A stretch of 64,000 bases of DNA from positions 148,028 through 212,027 of the forward strand of contig NZ_JACHLJ010000004.1 of assembly GCF_014204545.1 (NCBI RefSeq). The letters are read 5' to 3'. The position numbers were made by a program, and so were the translations under genes. The DNA is from Brevundimonas vesicularis (GTDB lineage Bacteria > Pseudomonadota > Alphaproteobacteria > Caulobacterales > Caulobacteraceae). Within the stretch, counting starts at the first letter, position 1; every line of letters starts with the position of its first letter. This document shows positions 52,948-64,000 of the stretch, in pieces. The notes beneath the pieces were generated by a model. The model had not been told where the DNA came from. It worked only from the letters and a program-made list of their open reading frames with translations, and did no database searches.

Positions 52948-54849
52948 CTAGGCCAGTCGCCAGCGTTGAAGCTTTTCCAGCACGTCGGCGACGATTTGGT
53001 CGCGGGTGAAGCCGGTGATGTCGTGGGGGCGTTCGCCTTGGCCGGTCTGGGCGGTCAGTCGCCATTCCAGAAGGCGGCGGCCTTCGGGCGTCTCGCGCTG
53101 GGTCACGGCGGGACGCGGACGCGAGCGGGCGCCCAGGCGATAGATGAAGGTGCGCTCGCCCTGCTTGACTGTCAGCCAGGCGACGTCGTCGTCGCGCCCG
53201 ATCTCGGACTCCGCCGCCTCGGCCTCCATGGCCGCGTGAACCGTCTCCAGCGCGGGCAGGCCGTGGCGCTCGATCTCATCGGTGATGTCGCTGCGGCTGG
53301 CTGGGGCCAGGATGCGTTTCAGCTGCTGAGCCAGGGGGGCGCCTTCGGTCTCAAGGCTGCGGCCCGCGACGTCGGCGTTCATCTGGCGCACCAGGCCGAT
53401 CGACAGCAGGATCATGATCAGGACGAAGGGCAGGGCGGCGGCCAGGGTGGCGGCCTGCAGCGCGCCCAGCCCGCCCGCCAGCAGCAGGGTCGCGGCGATC
53501 AGGCCCAGCAGCAGGCACCAATAGACCCGCTGCCAGCGCGGCGTGTCGTCGGCTCCTCCGGAGGCGATGGTGTCGATGATCAGGGCGCCGGAATCGGCCG
53601 AGGTGACGAAGAAGACCGCCACCAGCAGGATGGCCAGGCCCGAGGTGAAGGCCGCGCCCGGCAGTTGTTCCAGGAAGTAGAACAGGGCCGTCGACAGGTC
53701 GGCCGAAACGGCGTTGGAAATCGCACCGGCCGCCTGGCCCATGTCCAGGCTGATCGCCGTATTGCCGAAGACCGTCATCCACAGGAAGGTGAAGCCGGCC
53801 GGCACCAGCAGCACGTTCAGCAGAAACTCGCGCACCGTTCGTCCGCGCGAAATCCGGGCGATGAACATCCCCACGAACGGCGACCAGGCGATCCACCAGG
53901 CCCAGTAGAACAGGGTCCAGTCCGCCATCCAGGCGCGCGGCTCATAGGCGTAGAGGGTGAAGGTCCGCTCGACGAAATGGCTGAGATAGAAGCCCAGGTT
54001 CTGGACCAGGGCCTTGAACAGGAAGCCGGTCGGCCCGACCACCAGCACGAACAGCATCAGCAGCACCGCCAGCGTCAGGTTCAGCTCGGACAGACGGCGC
54101 ACCCCCTTTCCGACCCCGCTCATGACCGAGGCGGTCGCCGCCGCCATGACCACGACGATCAGCCCCACCTGAACCCAGGCGGTGTTGGGAATGCCCAGCA
54201 GATAGGTCAGGCCGCTGTTCATCTGCGACACGCCGAAACCCAGGGACGTGGCGATGCCGAACGCCGTGCCCCAGATGGCGAAGATGTCGACCGCATCGCC
54301 GATGGGCCCGTTGACGCGCTTGCCCAGCAAGGGCGACAGGCCCGACCTCAGCGTCAGCGGCAGACCCTTGCGGTGCGCGAAGAAGGCAAGGCTAAGGCCC
54401 ACCAGCGCATAGATCGACCAGGCGTGCGCCCCATAGTGGAAGAAGGTGATGCCCATGGCCTGACGCGCGGCGTCGAAGGTGCGGCCGGCGCCCTCGGGCG
54501 GATTGATATAGTGCTGGATCGGCTCGGCGACGCCGAAATACATCAGGCCGATCCCCATGCCGGCGGCGAACAGCATGGCCAGCCAGGACAGATAGGGAAA
54601 GTCCGGCTCGGCGTCGTCCGGCCCCAGCTTCAGCGCGCCCGTGGGGCCGATCGCCAGCACCAGCACCAGTCCCACGAAGGCGGCGACGGAGGCGATATAG
54701 AGCCAGCCGAAGGTGTCGATCACCCAAGCCTGAACGCTTTGGAACAGGCGATCGGATTCGCCCGGCGCGACGATGGCGACGAGGAGCAGCAGCGCGATGA
54801 TGGCGCTCGCGCCCCAGAACACGCGGGGGTTCATCTTCGTGGTCAGCAT
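52948..54849 (-). CDS. BCCT family betaine/choline/carnitine transporter
   Basis: 633 residues from ATG 54849 (an ATG at 54834 is also possible). Twelve helices with the family core: AAGMGIGLMYFGVAEPIQH, a FFHYGAHAWSIYAL segment, FYWAWWIAWSPFVGMFIARISRGRTVRE, and FVTSADSGALIID. The cytosolic C-tail of about 130 residues resembles the regulatory tail of BetT. It imports quaternary ammonium osmolytes, probably choline, driven by proton or sodium. No choline oxidation genes are adjacent. Confidence 0.9.
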   Translation of the reverse strand: MLTTKMNPRVFWGASAIIALLLLVAIVAPGESDRLFQSVQAWVIDTFGWLYIASVAAFVGLVLVLAIGPTGALKLGPDDAEPDFPYLSWLAMLFAAGMGIGLMYFGVAEPIQHYINPPEGAGRTFDAARQAMGITFFHYGAHAWSIYALVGLSLAFFAHRKGLPLTLRSGLSPLLGKRVNGPIGDAVDIFAIWGTAFGIATSLGFGVSQMNSGLTYLLGIPNTAWVQVGLIVVVMAAATASVMSGVGKGVRRLSELNLTLAVLLMLFVLVVGPTGFLFKALVQNLGFYLSHFVERTFTLYAYEPRAWMADWTLFYWAWWIAWSPFVGMFIARISRGRTVREFLLNVLLVPAGFTFLWMTVFGNTAISLDMGQAAGAISNAVSADLSTALFYFLEQLPGAAFTSGLAILLVAVFFVTSADSGALIIDTIASGGADDTPRWQRVYWCLLLGLIAATLLLAGGLGALQAATLAAALPFVLIMILLSIGLVRQMNADVAGRSLETEGAPLAQQLKRILAPASRSDITDEIERHGLPALETVHAAMEAEAAESEIGRDDDVAWLTVKQGERTFIYRLGARSRPRPAVTQRETPEGRRLLEWRLTAQTGQGERPHDITGFTRDQIVADVLEKLQRWRLA

Positions 54850-55009
54850 CGGGTCAAAGCGTATGGCGAAGCTGACAGTTCCCAGCTTGGCCACAACCGC
54901 GCCGTCTCGATGAAGAAGATGTAACTTTGCGATTCAAAGTAACGTCGATAGTCAGGCTTATCGACGGGCGCAAACAGACGCCCGCGCACTCTTTTAGGAT
55001 CGCCGGGGC

Positions 55010-57307
55010 ATGACCTCTTCCAAACTCGTTCTCATGCTGGGTGCGGCCGCCGTCGCCCTGCCCGGCGCCGCTCTGGCCCAGACTCAAACGCCGTCTCAGA
55101 CCCCGCCGACGCCGACGGCGACGACGAGCCAGCCGGCCGCCCAGACCCCGGCGACGACGGCGCAGACGCCCGCGCCGCGCACTCAGACGACCGAACCGGC
55201 CCAGCAACAGCAGCCCGCCAGCGTCGGCGATGTGGTCGTCAACGCTCGCGCCAATGACGTGCGCACCTCGATCGACTCGGTCAGCTACAGCCTGGCCAAC
55301 GACCTTCAGGCGACGACGGGCAGTCTGGCCGACGCGCTCCGCAACGTGCCGTCGGTGGACGTGGACCCGGAGGGCAATGTGTCGCTTCGCGGCGACGCCA
55401 ATGTCACCATCCTGGTCGACGGCCGCCCGTCCGGCATCCTGACCGGCCCCGGTCGCGGCCAGGCCCTGATCCAGCTGCCGGCCAGCCAATACGCCCGCAT
55501 CGAGGTCATGACCAATCCGTCCGCCGCCTACAGCCCCGAGGGTTCGGGCGGGGTCATCAACCTGATCACCAAGCCCACGGCGCCCAAGCCTGGCACCCAG
55601 ACGACCGGCTCGCTGCGCGTCAACGTCGGCGACAACGGCCGCTGGAACGCGGGCCTCAGCGGCTCGTACCAGAAGGATCGCCTGACGTTGTCTGGCGACG
55701 CCAGCTATCGCTCCGATCCGACCGAACTGACCTTCAACCGCGTCCGCGAACAGCTGGACCCGGTCACCGGCGCGGTGGTTTCGACCACCACCGTCGAACA
55801 ACCGGTCGAGTCCGAGCAGAACGGCGCCTTCGCCCGCTTCACCGCCGAATACAAGCTGGACGACAAGACCCAGCTGACCGGCGAACTGCGCGGCGTGGCC
55901 TTCGACGGCACCGGGTCGGGCGATGGTCTGTATGAAACCCGCAACGCCGCCGGCGCGGTGACCAGCGCCTATCGCCGGGTCGGCGATTCCGACTTCACCT
56001 TCAACAACTGGGGCGCCACGGCGCGCGTGCTGCGCCGCTTCGACGGCGACGGCCATGAATGGTCCAACGAGCTGCGCTACGATTCCAACGCCAACGACAC
56101 CACCAGCCAGACCCTGACCACCTTCCTGACCCCGGCGGGCGCGGCTTTGTATGAGCGAACCAACACGGAGGTCGATCAGGTCACCTGGGGCTTCACCAGC
56201 GCCTACACCCGCCCGATGTCCGACGGCGGCAAGCTGCGCCTGGGCTATGAGCTGAACGCCCAGCGGCCAGAGCAGGACGCCGAGTTCCTGCGCGGTCCCT
56301 CGCCGGCGGCTCTGGCGCCGGTTCCGGCCCTGAACAATCGTTTTGAAGCCACTCAGACGGTGCATGCCCTCTACACCACCTATGAGCGGCCGCTGGGCGA
56401 GAAGCTGTCGGCCCAACTGGGTCTGCGGCTTGAGCAGGCGGACATCGAGATCAAGGATCTGACCGGCGGCGCCTCGGCGTCCCAGGACTATTTCCGCGCC
56501 TATCCGACCGCCCACGTCCAATATCAGCTGACGCCCGAACAGACCCTGCGCGCCAGCTATTCGCGCCGCATCCAGCGGCCCCAGCCCAGCCAGCTGAACC
56601 CCTTCGTCGTCTATCAGGACCCGCTGAACGTCCGCTCGGGCAATCCGGATCTGGAGCCGCAGGAGACCGACAGCTTCGAGGCCATGTGGCAGATGCGAAA
56701 GGGCCAGAGCTTCTATCAGGCCACCGCCTATCTGCGGAACACCGACAAGGCGTTCACCGACGTAGCGTCTGATATCGGCGGCGGCGTCTTCCTGACCCGT
56801 CCGGAAAACCTGGGCTCGCGTCGCGACCTGGGCGTTGAAGCGACGGCGAACGGGCGTCTGCATCCGACCCTGCGCTACAGCGCCAGCGTCAACGTCTTCC
56901 GTCAGGAGATCGACTCGGGCGCTGTCGTCGGCGGCGGCGACCGCGAGGCTGCCTTGGCCAGCGGCCGTCTCAGCCTGAACTGGCAGCCGACGGCCAAGGA
57001 CTTCGTCCAGGTCTCCAGCTTCTGGCAGGGCGACAGCCTGTTGGCCCAGGGCCGGCGCGAGGCCGGCGGCATGGTCAATCTGGGCTATCGCAGGAAGCTG
57101 AACGAGCAGCTGTCGTTCAACTTCACCGCACGGGATATCTTCAACACGTTCAACACCACCACCATCTACGAGACGCCGCAGTTCCGCGAACGCTCGGAGC
57201 AGGACATCAAGCTGCGGGCCTTCTACATCGGCCTGACCTGGAACTTCGGCGGTCCGCGCCGCCAGCCGGAACAGTTCGACTTCTCGACAGGCCCGACCGG
57301 GGGCTGA
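55010..57307 (+). CDS. TonB-dependent receptor, outer-membrane beta-barrel (OMP_b-brl_3) type
   Basis: 765 residues. Signal peptide 1-23 ends ALAQ. A long Thr/Pro/Gln linker (24-70) precedes VGDVVVNA, a TonB-box-like strand. The plug holds [23 protein letters not shown] and [11 protein letters not shown], and the barrel ends with an aromatic strand before a soluble tail ([12 protein letters not shown]). The linker is unusually long, and the C-terminus does not end in Phe, unlike the receptor at 25895. Substrate unknown. Divergent from the BCCT gene. Confidence 0.87.
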   Translation: MTSSKLVLMLGAAAVALPGAALAQTQTPSQTPPTPTATTSQPAAQTPATTAQTPAPRTQTTEPAQQQQPASVGDVVVNARANDVRTSIDSVSYSLANDLQATTGSLADALRNVPSVDVDPEGNVSLRGDANVTILVDGRPSGILTGPGRGQALIQLPASQYARIEVMTNPSAAYSPEGSGGVINLITKPTAPKPGTQTTGSLRVNVGDNGRWNAGLSGSYQKDRLTLSGDASYRSDPTELTFNRVREQLDPVTGAVVSTTTVEQPVESEQNGAFARFTAEYKLDDKTQLTGELRGVAFDGTGSGDGLYETRNAAGAVTSAYRRVGDSDFTFNNWGATARVLRRFDGDGHEWSNELRYDSNANDTTSQTLTTFLTPAGAALYERTNTEVDQVTWGFTSAYTRPMSDGGKLRLGYELNAQRPEQDAEFLRGPSPAALAPVPALNNRFEATQTVHALYTTYERPLGEKLSAQLGLRLEQADIEIKDLTGGASASQDYFRAYPTAHVQYQLTPEQTLRASYSRRIQRPQPSQLNPFVVYQDPLNVRSGNPDLEPQETDSFEAMWQMRKGQSFYQATAYLRNTDKAFTDVASDIGGGVFLTRPENLGSRRDLGVEATANGRLHPTLRYSASVNVFRQEIDSGAVVGGGDREAALASGRLSLNWQPTAKDFVQVSSFWQGDSLLAQGRREAGGMVNLGYRRKLNEQLSFNFTARDIFNTFNTTTIYETPQFRERSEQDIKLRAFYIGLTWNFGGPRRQPEQFDFSTGPTGG

Positions 57308-57327
57308 AAACTCCCCGTCCTCGACCC

Positions 57328-57355
57328 CTTGTGTGCCTGATCGGTCACACCATCT
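57328..57355 (+). promoter_or_regulatory. Possible heat-shock (sigma-32 type) promoter of clpB
   Basis: CTTGTG (57328-57333) and CCATCT (57350-57355) separated by 16 bases resemble the RpoH elements CTTGAA and CCATNT. They lie 74 bases before the clpB start. The match is partial. Confidence 0.4.
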
Positions 57356-57428
57356 CGGATTCACAGACCCGCGGCGTCGCTTCCTGAAAGGGCGTCGCGG
57401 GCGAAATCCGCCTGATGAGGGGACCGTT

Positions 57429-60029
<2,601 letters not shown>

Positions 60030-60095
60030 CGATCGACCAACCTCCCCGGTCAGCCAATACAGGCAAAGCTGCAAGCAGAATGCGCGCGGTGGTCT

Positions 60096-61409
60096 CTAAG
60101 CTGTCGCCTTAATGTCCTTTTTGAGCGAAATTACGCTCAAAGCCATCGGTGTCGTTCCGACGTATTTCGCGATGAGCGCGTCTACTTGGGGTTGGACCAC
60201 ATTATTCACGGTTCGACCTGCTCGCTCGAGCGCTGGCCCTGAGCTTATCCATCCCTTAGCACCGGCGATCCCTGTCAGTGCAGAGGTGATAGCAGCGCCT
60301 CCAGCTGTACCTGCCACAGCCGCGACGCCACAACCTAGCGCTCCCGCCCCAAGGCTCATTGAGGCAGCAAACAACGCGGAATTTAACTTAATATGGTTGT
60401 TGGAATAGAATTCGACCATCGCTGCCAGCGCTATGTATCTCGACGACTTGGCAGCCCGGGCGGCCTCTTGGTTGAGCCCCATTATCTCCTTGTCCAAGGA
60501 CGACTGCCAAACATCGGACGCTTGAGGCTTGTTTAATTCCGATGTGAGCTTCTGGATTCTGGGGCGAAAATCAGAAGCAATTTCTATGTATTTGCTTAAA
60601 GACAAACCTTCGGGAATTTGTATCCCTAGGCCTTCCCCTATGGATTTTTGGACTTTTATCGCATGTTGCTGGGTCTGATCTTTATGATCGTCGTAACCGA
60701 TAGGTAGGTTTGCGTAAGACTCACCTGAAATTATAATAGGAGAATTAAATATAGATGCCGACCTCATGTGGCTCAGCATCCAGCTCATTGCAAAAAGTGA
60801 TCTAGCTTTTTCTGTATCTTTGATTGCCAGAGCACTTTCAAGTTCATCTAATAACTCAAAATCGGGCTTCACGTATGGATGGAGGTTTGCCATCATCGCG
60901 CGAACGTCGCGCTCGACAAATCCTTTCAGCCGTCGCTTGCCAAGCTGGGCAGTAAGTGAAGACGCCCGCTCTTTCACGCAGTGAGAGCAAATCCTTGCAT
61001 GCCCTCCTGCGCCAGCAAAAAGACTCCTAAGAGCGAAGTACTCATGGCCCCCAACATGGTTGTGAGAGTACGTTATATCGACTATTTTGTCGTCGTAATT
61101 GCTATACGCTCCGCCAAATATTGGAATTATAGACGATGTTTCTACTAGCTCTTTATAGTTATCGATATTTTGAACAGTAACGCACTGCGGGCATATCATA
61201 ACGTATATACGATCCGAGTACGGAAGGTATGATTTTATTACATCTACATTGAACGAATGTAGAACTATGTTCTCGTCATCTAATTCTCTGGAAACTCTCT
61301 CCGAGAGTACTAAACTTTCGAACGCGTCATCCTCGCCCGACCTAATGCGGGTCAAAGCGTCGTTGACGCGCTCCGCATGTCGGGTATCCAGTTCTGATTT
61401 GTCGACCAT
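60096..61409 (-). CDS. Orphan protein with two CxxC knuckles and a glycine-zipper-like C-terminal region
   Basis: 437 residues from ATG 61409. Cys73-x2-Cys76 (ICPQC) and Cys141-x2-Cys144 (ICSHC) look like a zinc ribbon split by 64 residues, with a SHNHVGGHEYF His cluster between them. The middle is helical. Residues 350-385 are a Gly/Ala-rich hydrophobic stretch with GxxxG spacing, able to insert in membranes or pack tightly. Base composition is clearly AT-richer than all neighbours, with codons such as ATA and TTA rare elsewhere in the window. It is probably acquired and could be a defence or toxin-type gene. No family recognised. Confidence 0.75.
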   Translation of the reverse strand: MVDKSELDTRHAERVNDALTRIRSGEDDAFESLVLSERVSRELDDENIVLHSFNVDVIKSYLPYSDRIYVMICPQCVTVQNIDNYKELVETSSIIPIFGGAYSNYDDKIVDITYSHNHVGGHEYFALRSLFAGAGGHARICSHCVKERASSLTAQLGKRRLKGFVERDVRAMMANLHPYVKPDFELLDELESALAIKDTEKARSLFAMSWMLSHMRSASIFNSPIIISGESYANLPIGYDDHKDQTQQHAIKVQKSIGEGLGIQIPEGLSLSKYIEIASDFRPRIQKLTSELNKPQASDVWQSSLDKEIMGLNQEAARAAKSSRYIALAAMVEFYSNNHIKLNSALFAASMSLGAGALGCGVAAVAGTAGGAAITSALTGIAGAKGWISSGPALERAGRTVNNVVQPQVDALIAKYVGTTPMALSVISLKKDIKATA

Positions 61410-61513
61410 TGACGCCCCAAATTCGGCTCACCGGTACCAAGTCCGCGAAGCTTGGGCGACATTCAACTAGTAGTTATGGTTGTGCAAGGGCGGTTAACTC
61501 ATGCAGTCAAGTT

Positions 61514-61539
61514 AGGCCCCGACGTCGCCGCCGGGGCCT
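61514..61539. terminator. Hairpin between the orphan gene and the alcohol dehydrogenase
   Basis: AGGCCCC (61514-61520) pairs with GGGGCCT (61533-61539) around a GC-rich loop. It lies 31 bases after the dehydrogenase stop and before the orphan start. It has no clear T run on either side. Confidence 0.5.
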
Positions 61540-61569
61540 CTGGTCTCTTCGCCGTCGCGCGCCCGCGAC

Positions 61570-62727
61570 CTAGGGATTGATGACCACCTTGATGCAGCCG
61601 TCCTTCTTCTCCTGGAAGGTCTTGTAGGCGTCCGGCCCGTCTTCCAGCCCGATCTTGTGGGTGATCAGGAAGCTGGGGTCGATGTCGCCGTCGAGGACCT
61701 TCTTCATCAGGGGCTCCAGGTAGCGTTGCACGTGGGTTTGGCCGGTCTTGAGCGTCAGGGCCTTGCCGATGAAGGCGCCCAGCATCACGGGCGCTATGCC
61801 GACGAAGACGCCGGGCAGGCTGATGATCCCGCCGGGCTTGCAGGCCACGATGGCTTCGTTCAGCGCATAGGGGCGCTCCAGCTTGCCGGCGACGGTCTCC
61901 TGAACCTTCTCCATCAGGCTGCCCGAGCCGTGGCTCTCCAAGCCCACGGCCTCGATCACCGCATCGGGGCCTTCGCCATTGGTCAGGGCCTTGATCCGCT
62001 CCTGCAGGTCGCCCTCGGAGAAGTCGATCGTCTCGGCACCCGCCGCCTGGGCCAGGGCCAGCCGTTCGGGCACCTGGTCGATGGCGATGACCCGGCCGGC
62101 GCCCATCATGAAGGCGCTGCGAATGGCGAACTGGCCCACCGGCCCGCAGCCGAACACCAGTATGGTCTGGCCGGGCTGGATGTCGCAGTTCTCGGCCGCC
62201 ATCCAGCCGGTCGGGAAGATGTCGGACAGGAACAGCACCTGATCGTCGGTCAGCCCCTCGGGCACCTTGATCGGCCCGACGTCGGCGTAGGGGATGCGCA
62301 GATATTCGGCCTGACCCCCGGCGAAACCGCCGTACATCTCGCTGTAGCCATACAGGCCGGCGGTCGGGTAGCCGGTCTGTTTGGCCTGTTCGGCGCCGTT
62401 CGGATTGGAGCGCTGGCACAGGCTAAACAGGCTGGCGCGGCACATCTTGCAATCGCCGCAGCTGATGGTGAAGGGCACCACGACGCGGTCGCCGACCTTG
62501 AGCTTGTCGTTGTCCTTGCCGACAGCGACGACCTCGCCCATCGTCTCGTGGCCCATGACGTCGCCGTGCTTCATGCCCGGCACATAGCCGCCATACAGGT
62601 GCAGGTCCGAGCCGCAGATGGCGCAACTGGTCACGCGGATGACGGCGTCCCGGCCATCCTCGATTGTGGCGTCAGGCACCTCTTCGCAGCGGATGTCGCC
62701 CTTGCCGTGCCAGCATAACGCCTTCAT
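61570..62727 (-). CDS. Zinc-dependent alcohol dehydrogenase (glutathione-independent formaldehyde dehydrogenase-like)
   Basis: 385 residues of the MDR superfamily. The catalytic zinc site shows Cys in [14 protein letters not shown] and HE in [12 protein letters not shown]. The structural zinc lobe has the four Cys of [15 protein letters not shown]. The cofactor fold has [16 protein letters not shown] and the AIDQVPERL strand, suggesting NAD. An [10 protein letters not shown] segment and insertion length resemble the glutathione-independent formaldehyde dehydrogenase branch, but the substrate is uncertain. It follows prmC by 92 bp on the same strand. Confidence 0.85.
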   Translation of the reverse strand: MKALCWHGKGDIRCEEVPDATIEDGRDAVIRVTSCAICGSDLHLYGGYVPGMKHGDVMGHETMGEVVAVGKDNDKLKVGDRVVVPFTISCGDCKMCRASLFSLCQRSNPNGAEQAKQTGYPTAGLYGYSEMYGGFAGGQAEYLRIPYADVGPIKVPEGLTDDQVLFLSDIFPTGWMAAENCDIQPGQTILVFGCGPVGQFAIRSAFMMGAGRVIAIDQVPERLALAQAAGAETIDFSEGDLQERIKALTNGEGPDAVIEAVGLESHGSGSLMEKVQETVAGKLERPYALNEAIVACKPGGIISLPGVFVGIAPVMLGAFIGKALTLKTGQTHVQRYLEPLMKKVLDGDIDPSFLITHKIGLEDGPDAYKTFQEKKDGCIKVVINP

Positions 62728-62783
62728 GTCGGATCTCCCTATCTGAGTGGGATCAATCCGACGCCGGCGCGAGGGTTCCTAAC

Positions 62784-62807
62784 GCAGCGCTTCAAAATCA
62801 AAGCGCT
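62784..62807. other. Short perfect inverted repeat between prmC and the dehydrogenase
   Basis: AGCGCTT and AAGCGCT (with one extra A) flank an AT-rich eight-base loop just downstream of the prmC stop and upstream of the dehydrogenase start. It could be an operator for the dehydrogenase or a weak terminator of prmC. Confidence 0.35.
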
Positions 62808-62819
62808 ACCTTTGGAGGC

Positions 62820-63731
62820 TCAGTCTTGCGGGATAGGATTGGTGCGCGGGTCCGGGCCGTTGGTGACGACGCGGTCGCGTTCGCCCAGGTCCTTGATGAT
62901 CTTGACGTCGGTGAAGCCGGCGGCCTCGAACAGCGCCTTGACCTGCGGGCCCTGGTCAAAGCCGATCTCGACGGCGAAGACGCCCAGCGGCTTCAGGATG
63001 CGTTTCACCTCGGGCGCCAGGTCGCGATAGGCCTGCAAGCCGTCCGGCCCGCCGTCCAGGGCCAGGTGCGGGTCGTGGTCGCGGACCTCCGGGTCCAGGG
63101 TCGCGATATGGTCGGTCGGGATATAGGGCGGGTTGGACAGAACCAGGTCGAAGCTGGCGTCGCCGAAGCCCGCGGCCCATTCGGTGCGCAGGAAGGTCGC
63201 GCGCTCGTTCAGGTCCAGGTTGGCGGCGTTCTCCTTGGCCACCGCCAGGGCCTCGGACGAGATGTCGGTGCCGACCCCGCGCGCGGCCGGCCGCTCGGCC
63301 AGAAGCGCCAGCAGGATCGCGCCCGAGCCGGTGCCCAGGTCGATGGCGTCGAAGGCCTCGGCCTTGCCGAAGGCCAGCATGGAGACGTCCATCAGGGTCT
63401 CGGTGTCGGGACGGGGGCTGAGGACGTCGGGGGTGACGTTCAGCATGATCTTCCAGAAGCCCTTCTTGCCGACGATACGCGAGACGGGCTCGCGCTTCAG
63501 CCGGCGCTCGACCATGGCCTCATAGGCGCTCAGCTGGTCGGCGGTGATGGGCCGATAGGGGTCGGTCAGGATGTCCATGCGGCTGGCGCCGGCGGCGGCC
63601 TCCAGCAGCAGGCGGGCGTCGATGGCGGGGCTGTCGATGCGGCCGGTCTTCAGCCGGGCCTGCGCCGCCTTCCAGGCGGTCAGCAGGGTGGGGGCGTCGG
63701 TGTCGGACTTGGGCGTGATGGGGTCGGTCAT
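62820..63731 (-). CDS. prmC: Release factor glutamine N5-methyltransferase
   Basis: 303 residues. The N-terminal helical domain (1-80) includes DARLLLEAAAGASRMD. The fold continues with FWKIMLNVTPDVLSPRPDTETLMD, the SAM loop DLGTGSGAILLALL and the catalytic NPPY motif in LVLSNPPYIPTDHI. It methylates the Gln of the GGQ motif in release factors 1 and 2. prfA, often its upstream neighbour, is not visible. A divergent gene begins 80 bp away. Confidence 0.95.
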   Translation of the reverse strand: MTDPITPKSDTDAPTLLTAWKAAQARLKTGRIDSPAIDARLLLEAAAGASRMDILTDPYRPITADQLSAYEAMVERRLKREPVSRIVGKKGFWKIMLNVTPDVLSPRPDTETLMDVSMLAFGKAEAFDAIDLGTGSGAILLALLAERPAARGVGTDISSEALAVAKENAANLDLNERATFLRTEWAAGFGDASFDLVLSNPPYIPTDHIATLDPEVRDHDPHLALDGGPDGLQAYRDLAPEVKRILKPLGVFAVEIGFDQGPQVKALFEAAGFTDVKIIKDLGERDRVVTNGPDPRTNPIPQD

Positions 63732-63811
63732 GGGCGTTGATTGGCCCGGCCCGGCGCCGATTTCAAGCGCGACGGGAGGAACGCGAGGCCAGCTTGACCG
63801 TTCGCGTCGGG

Positions 63812-64000
63812 ATGACTGCGCGCCGCCCCTCCCGCCTCGCCCCGCTTCGCAACCTGTTCGCCCGGGCGCCCGCGCCGGCTGAGCGGGGTCGTGTGTGGAA
63901 ATTCCTGGCCGCCGCAGCCGGGGGTCTGGCCGCCGGCGCCGGCGCCGCCCACCTGCTCTACAGCCAGGGGCACAAGGTCGGGGTCGAGCTGCGCGCGCCT
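63812..64000 (+). CDS. N-terminus of a membrane-anchored or exported protein (3' end beyond the window)
   Basis: Open from ATG 63812 to the window end (63 codons), with an in-frame TTG at 63794. A basic, Pro-rich start is followed by one hydrophobic Ala/Gly helix (about 30-48: WKFLAAAAGG...) and then HKVGVELRAP, where the fold appears to begin. It may be a signal anchor of a periplasmic enzyme. It is divergent from prmC. No family can be assigned from this fragment. Confidence 0.55.
   Translation, partial: MTARRPSRLAPLRNLFARAPAPAERGRVWKFLAAAAGGLAAGAGAAHLLYSQGHKVGVELRAP

Noticed and set aside
54854..57364. 836-codon minus-strand frame opposite the second TonB-dependent receptor
   Set aside because: Low-complexity Gly/Arg/Val sequence with no family features; the receptor has a signal peptide, plug and barrel.

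Overview
The window is chromosomal DNA of a high-GC alphaproteobacterium, most likely a member of the Caulobacterales close to Brevundimonas. This is inferred from gene content, not proven: an EipA/DUF1134 protein, a DUF4167 protein, ExoD, two large TonB-dependent receptors, a Coq7 hydroxylase, a sulfolipid synthase, and an infC gene that appears to start at ATT. There are no rRNA genes and no CRISPR array. One tRNA gene is present, tRNA-Leu(CAA).

Bases 1 to about 11,540 form a mobile region. From the left edge come four tightly packed phage tail genes on the minus strand. They stop abruptly at about 4010 against a parB-like gene on the plus strand that has lost its 5' part. Small accessory genes, a two-helix membrane protein, an excisionase-like HTH protein and a tyrosine integrase follow. 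Between the integrase and the 3' end of tRNA-Leu lies a minus-strand operon of three genes: a GHKL (Hsp90/MutL/MORC-like) ATPase, a PD-(D/E)XK-type nuclease and a C5-cytosine DNA methyltransferase. This reads as an integrative element in tRNA-Leu carrying an ATPase-assisted restriction-modification or defence system. It is the most interesting locus in the window.

Bases 11,600 to 24,100 are ordinary chromosome. They hold periplasmic and membrane proteins, a fumarylacetoacetate hydrolase and 4-hydroxyphenylpyruvate dioxygenase (tyrosine catabolism), an isoaspartyl peptidase, ExoD, a YqaA/DedA protein, DsbB, Coq7, a thiolase, a short-chain dehydrogenase and an OmpA-like porin. Bases 24,300 to 32,200 carry a lone capsule-type glycosyltransferase, a TonB-dependent receptor, the agmatine-to-putrescine pair aguA-aguB, an alpha/beta hydrolase and a family 9 glycosyltransferase.

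Bases 32,300 to 42,200 are a translation block: infC, rpmI, rplT, pheS and pheT. It is interrupted by an MFS exporter, a CBS/histidine kinase/receiver hybrid, a polysaccharide deacetylase, and, inside pheST, two paralogous small proteins. Bases 42,200 to 60,000 contain an APC permease, eipA with a candidate CtrA box, an epimerase with the UDP-sulfoquinovose synthase, a DUF4167 protein, a histidine-kinase-like protein whose phosphoacceptor His is Arg, a tandem pair of DUF4893 lipoproteins, a serine hydrolase, a BCCT transporter, a second TonB-dependent receptor and clpB.

Bases 60,000 to 64,000 hold an AT-richer orphan gene with two CxxC knuckles, probably acquired, then a zinc alcohol dehydrogenase, prmC and the start of an unidentified membrane-anchored protein.
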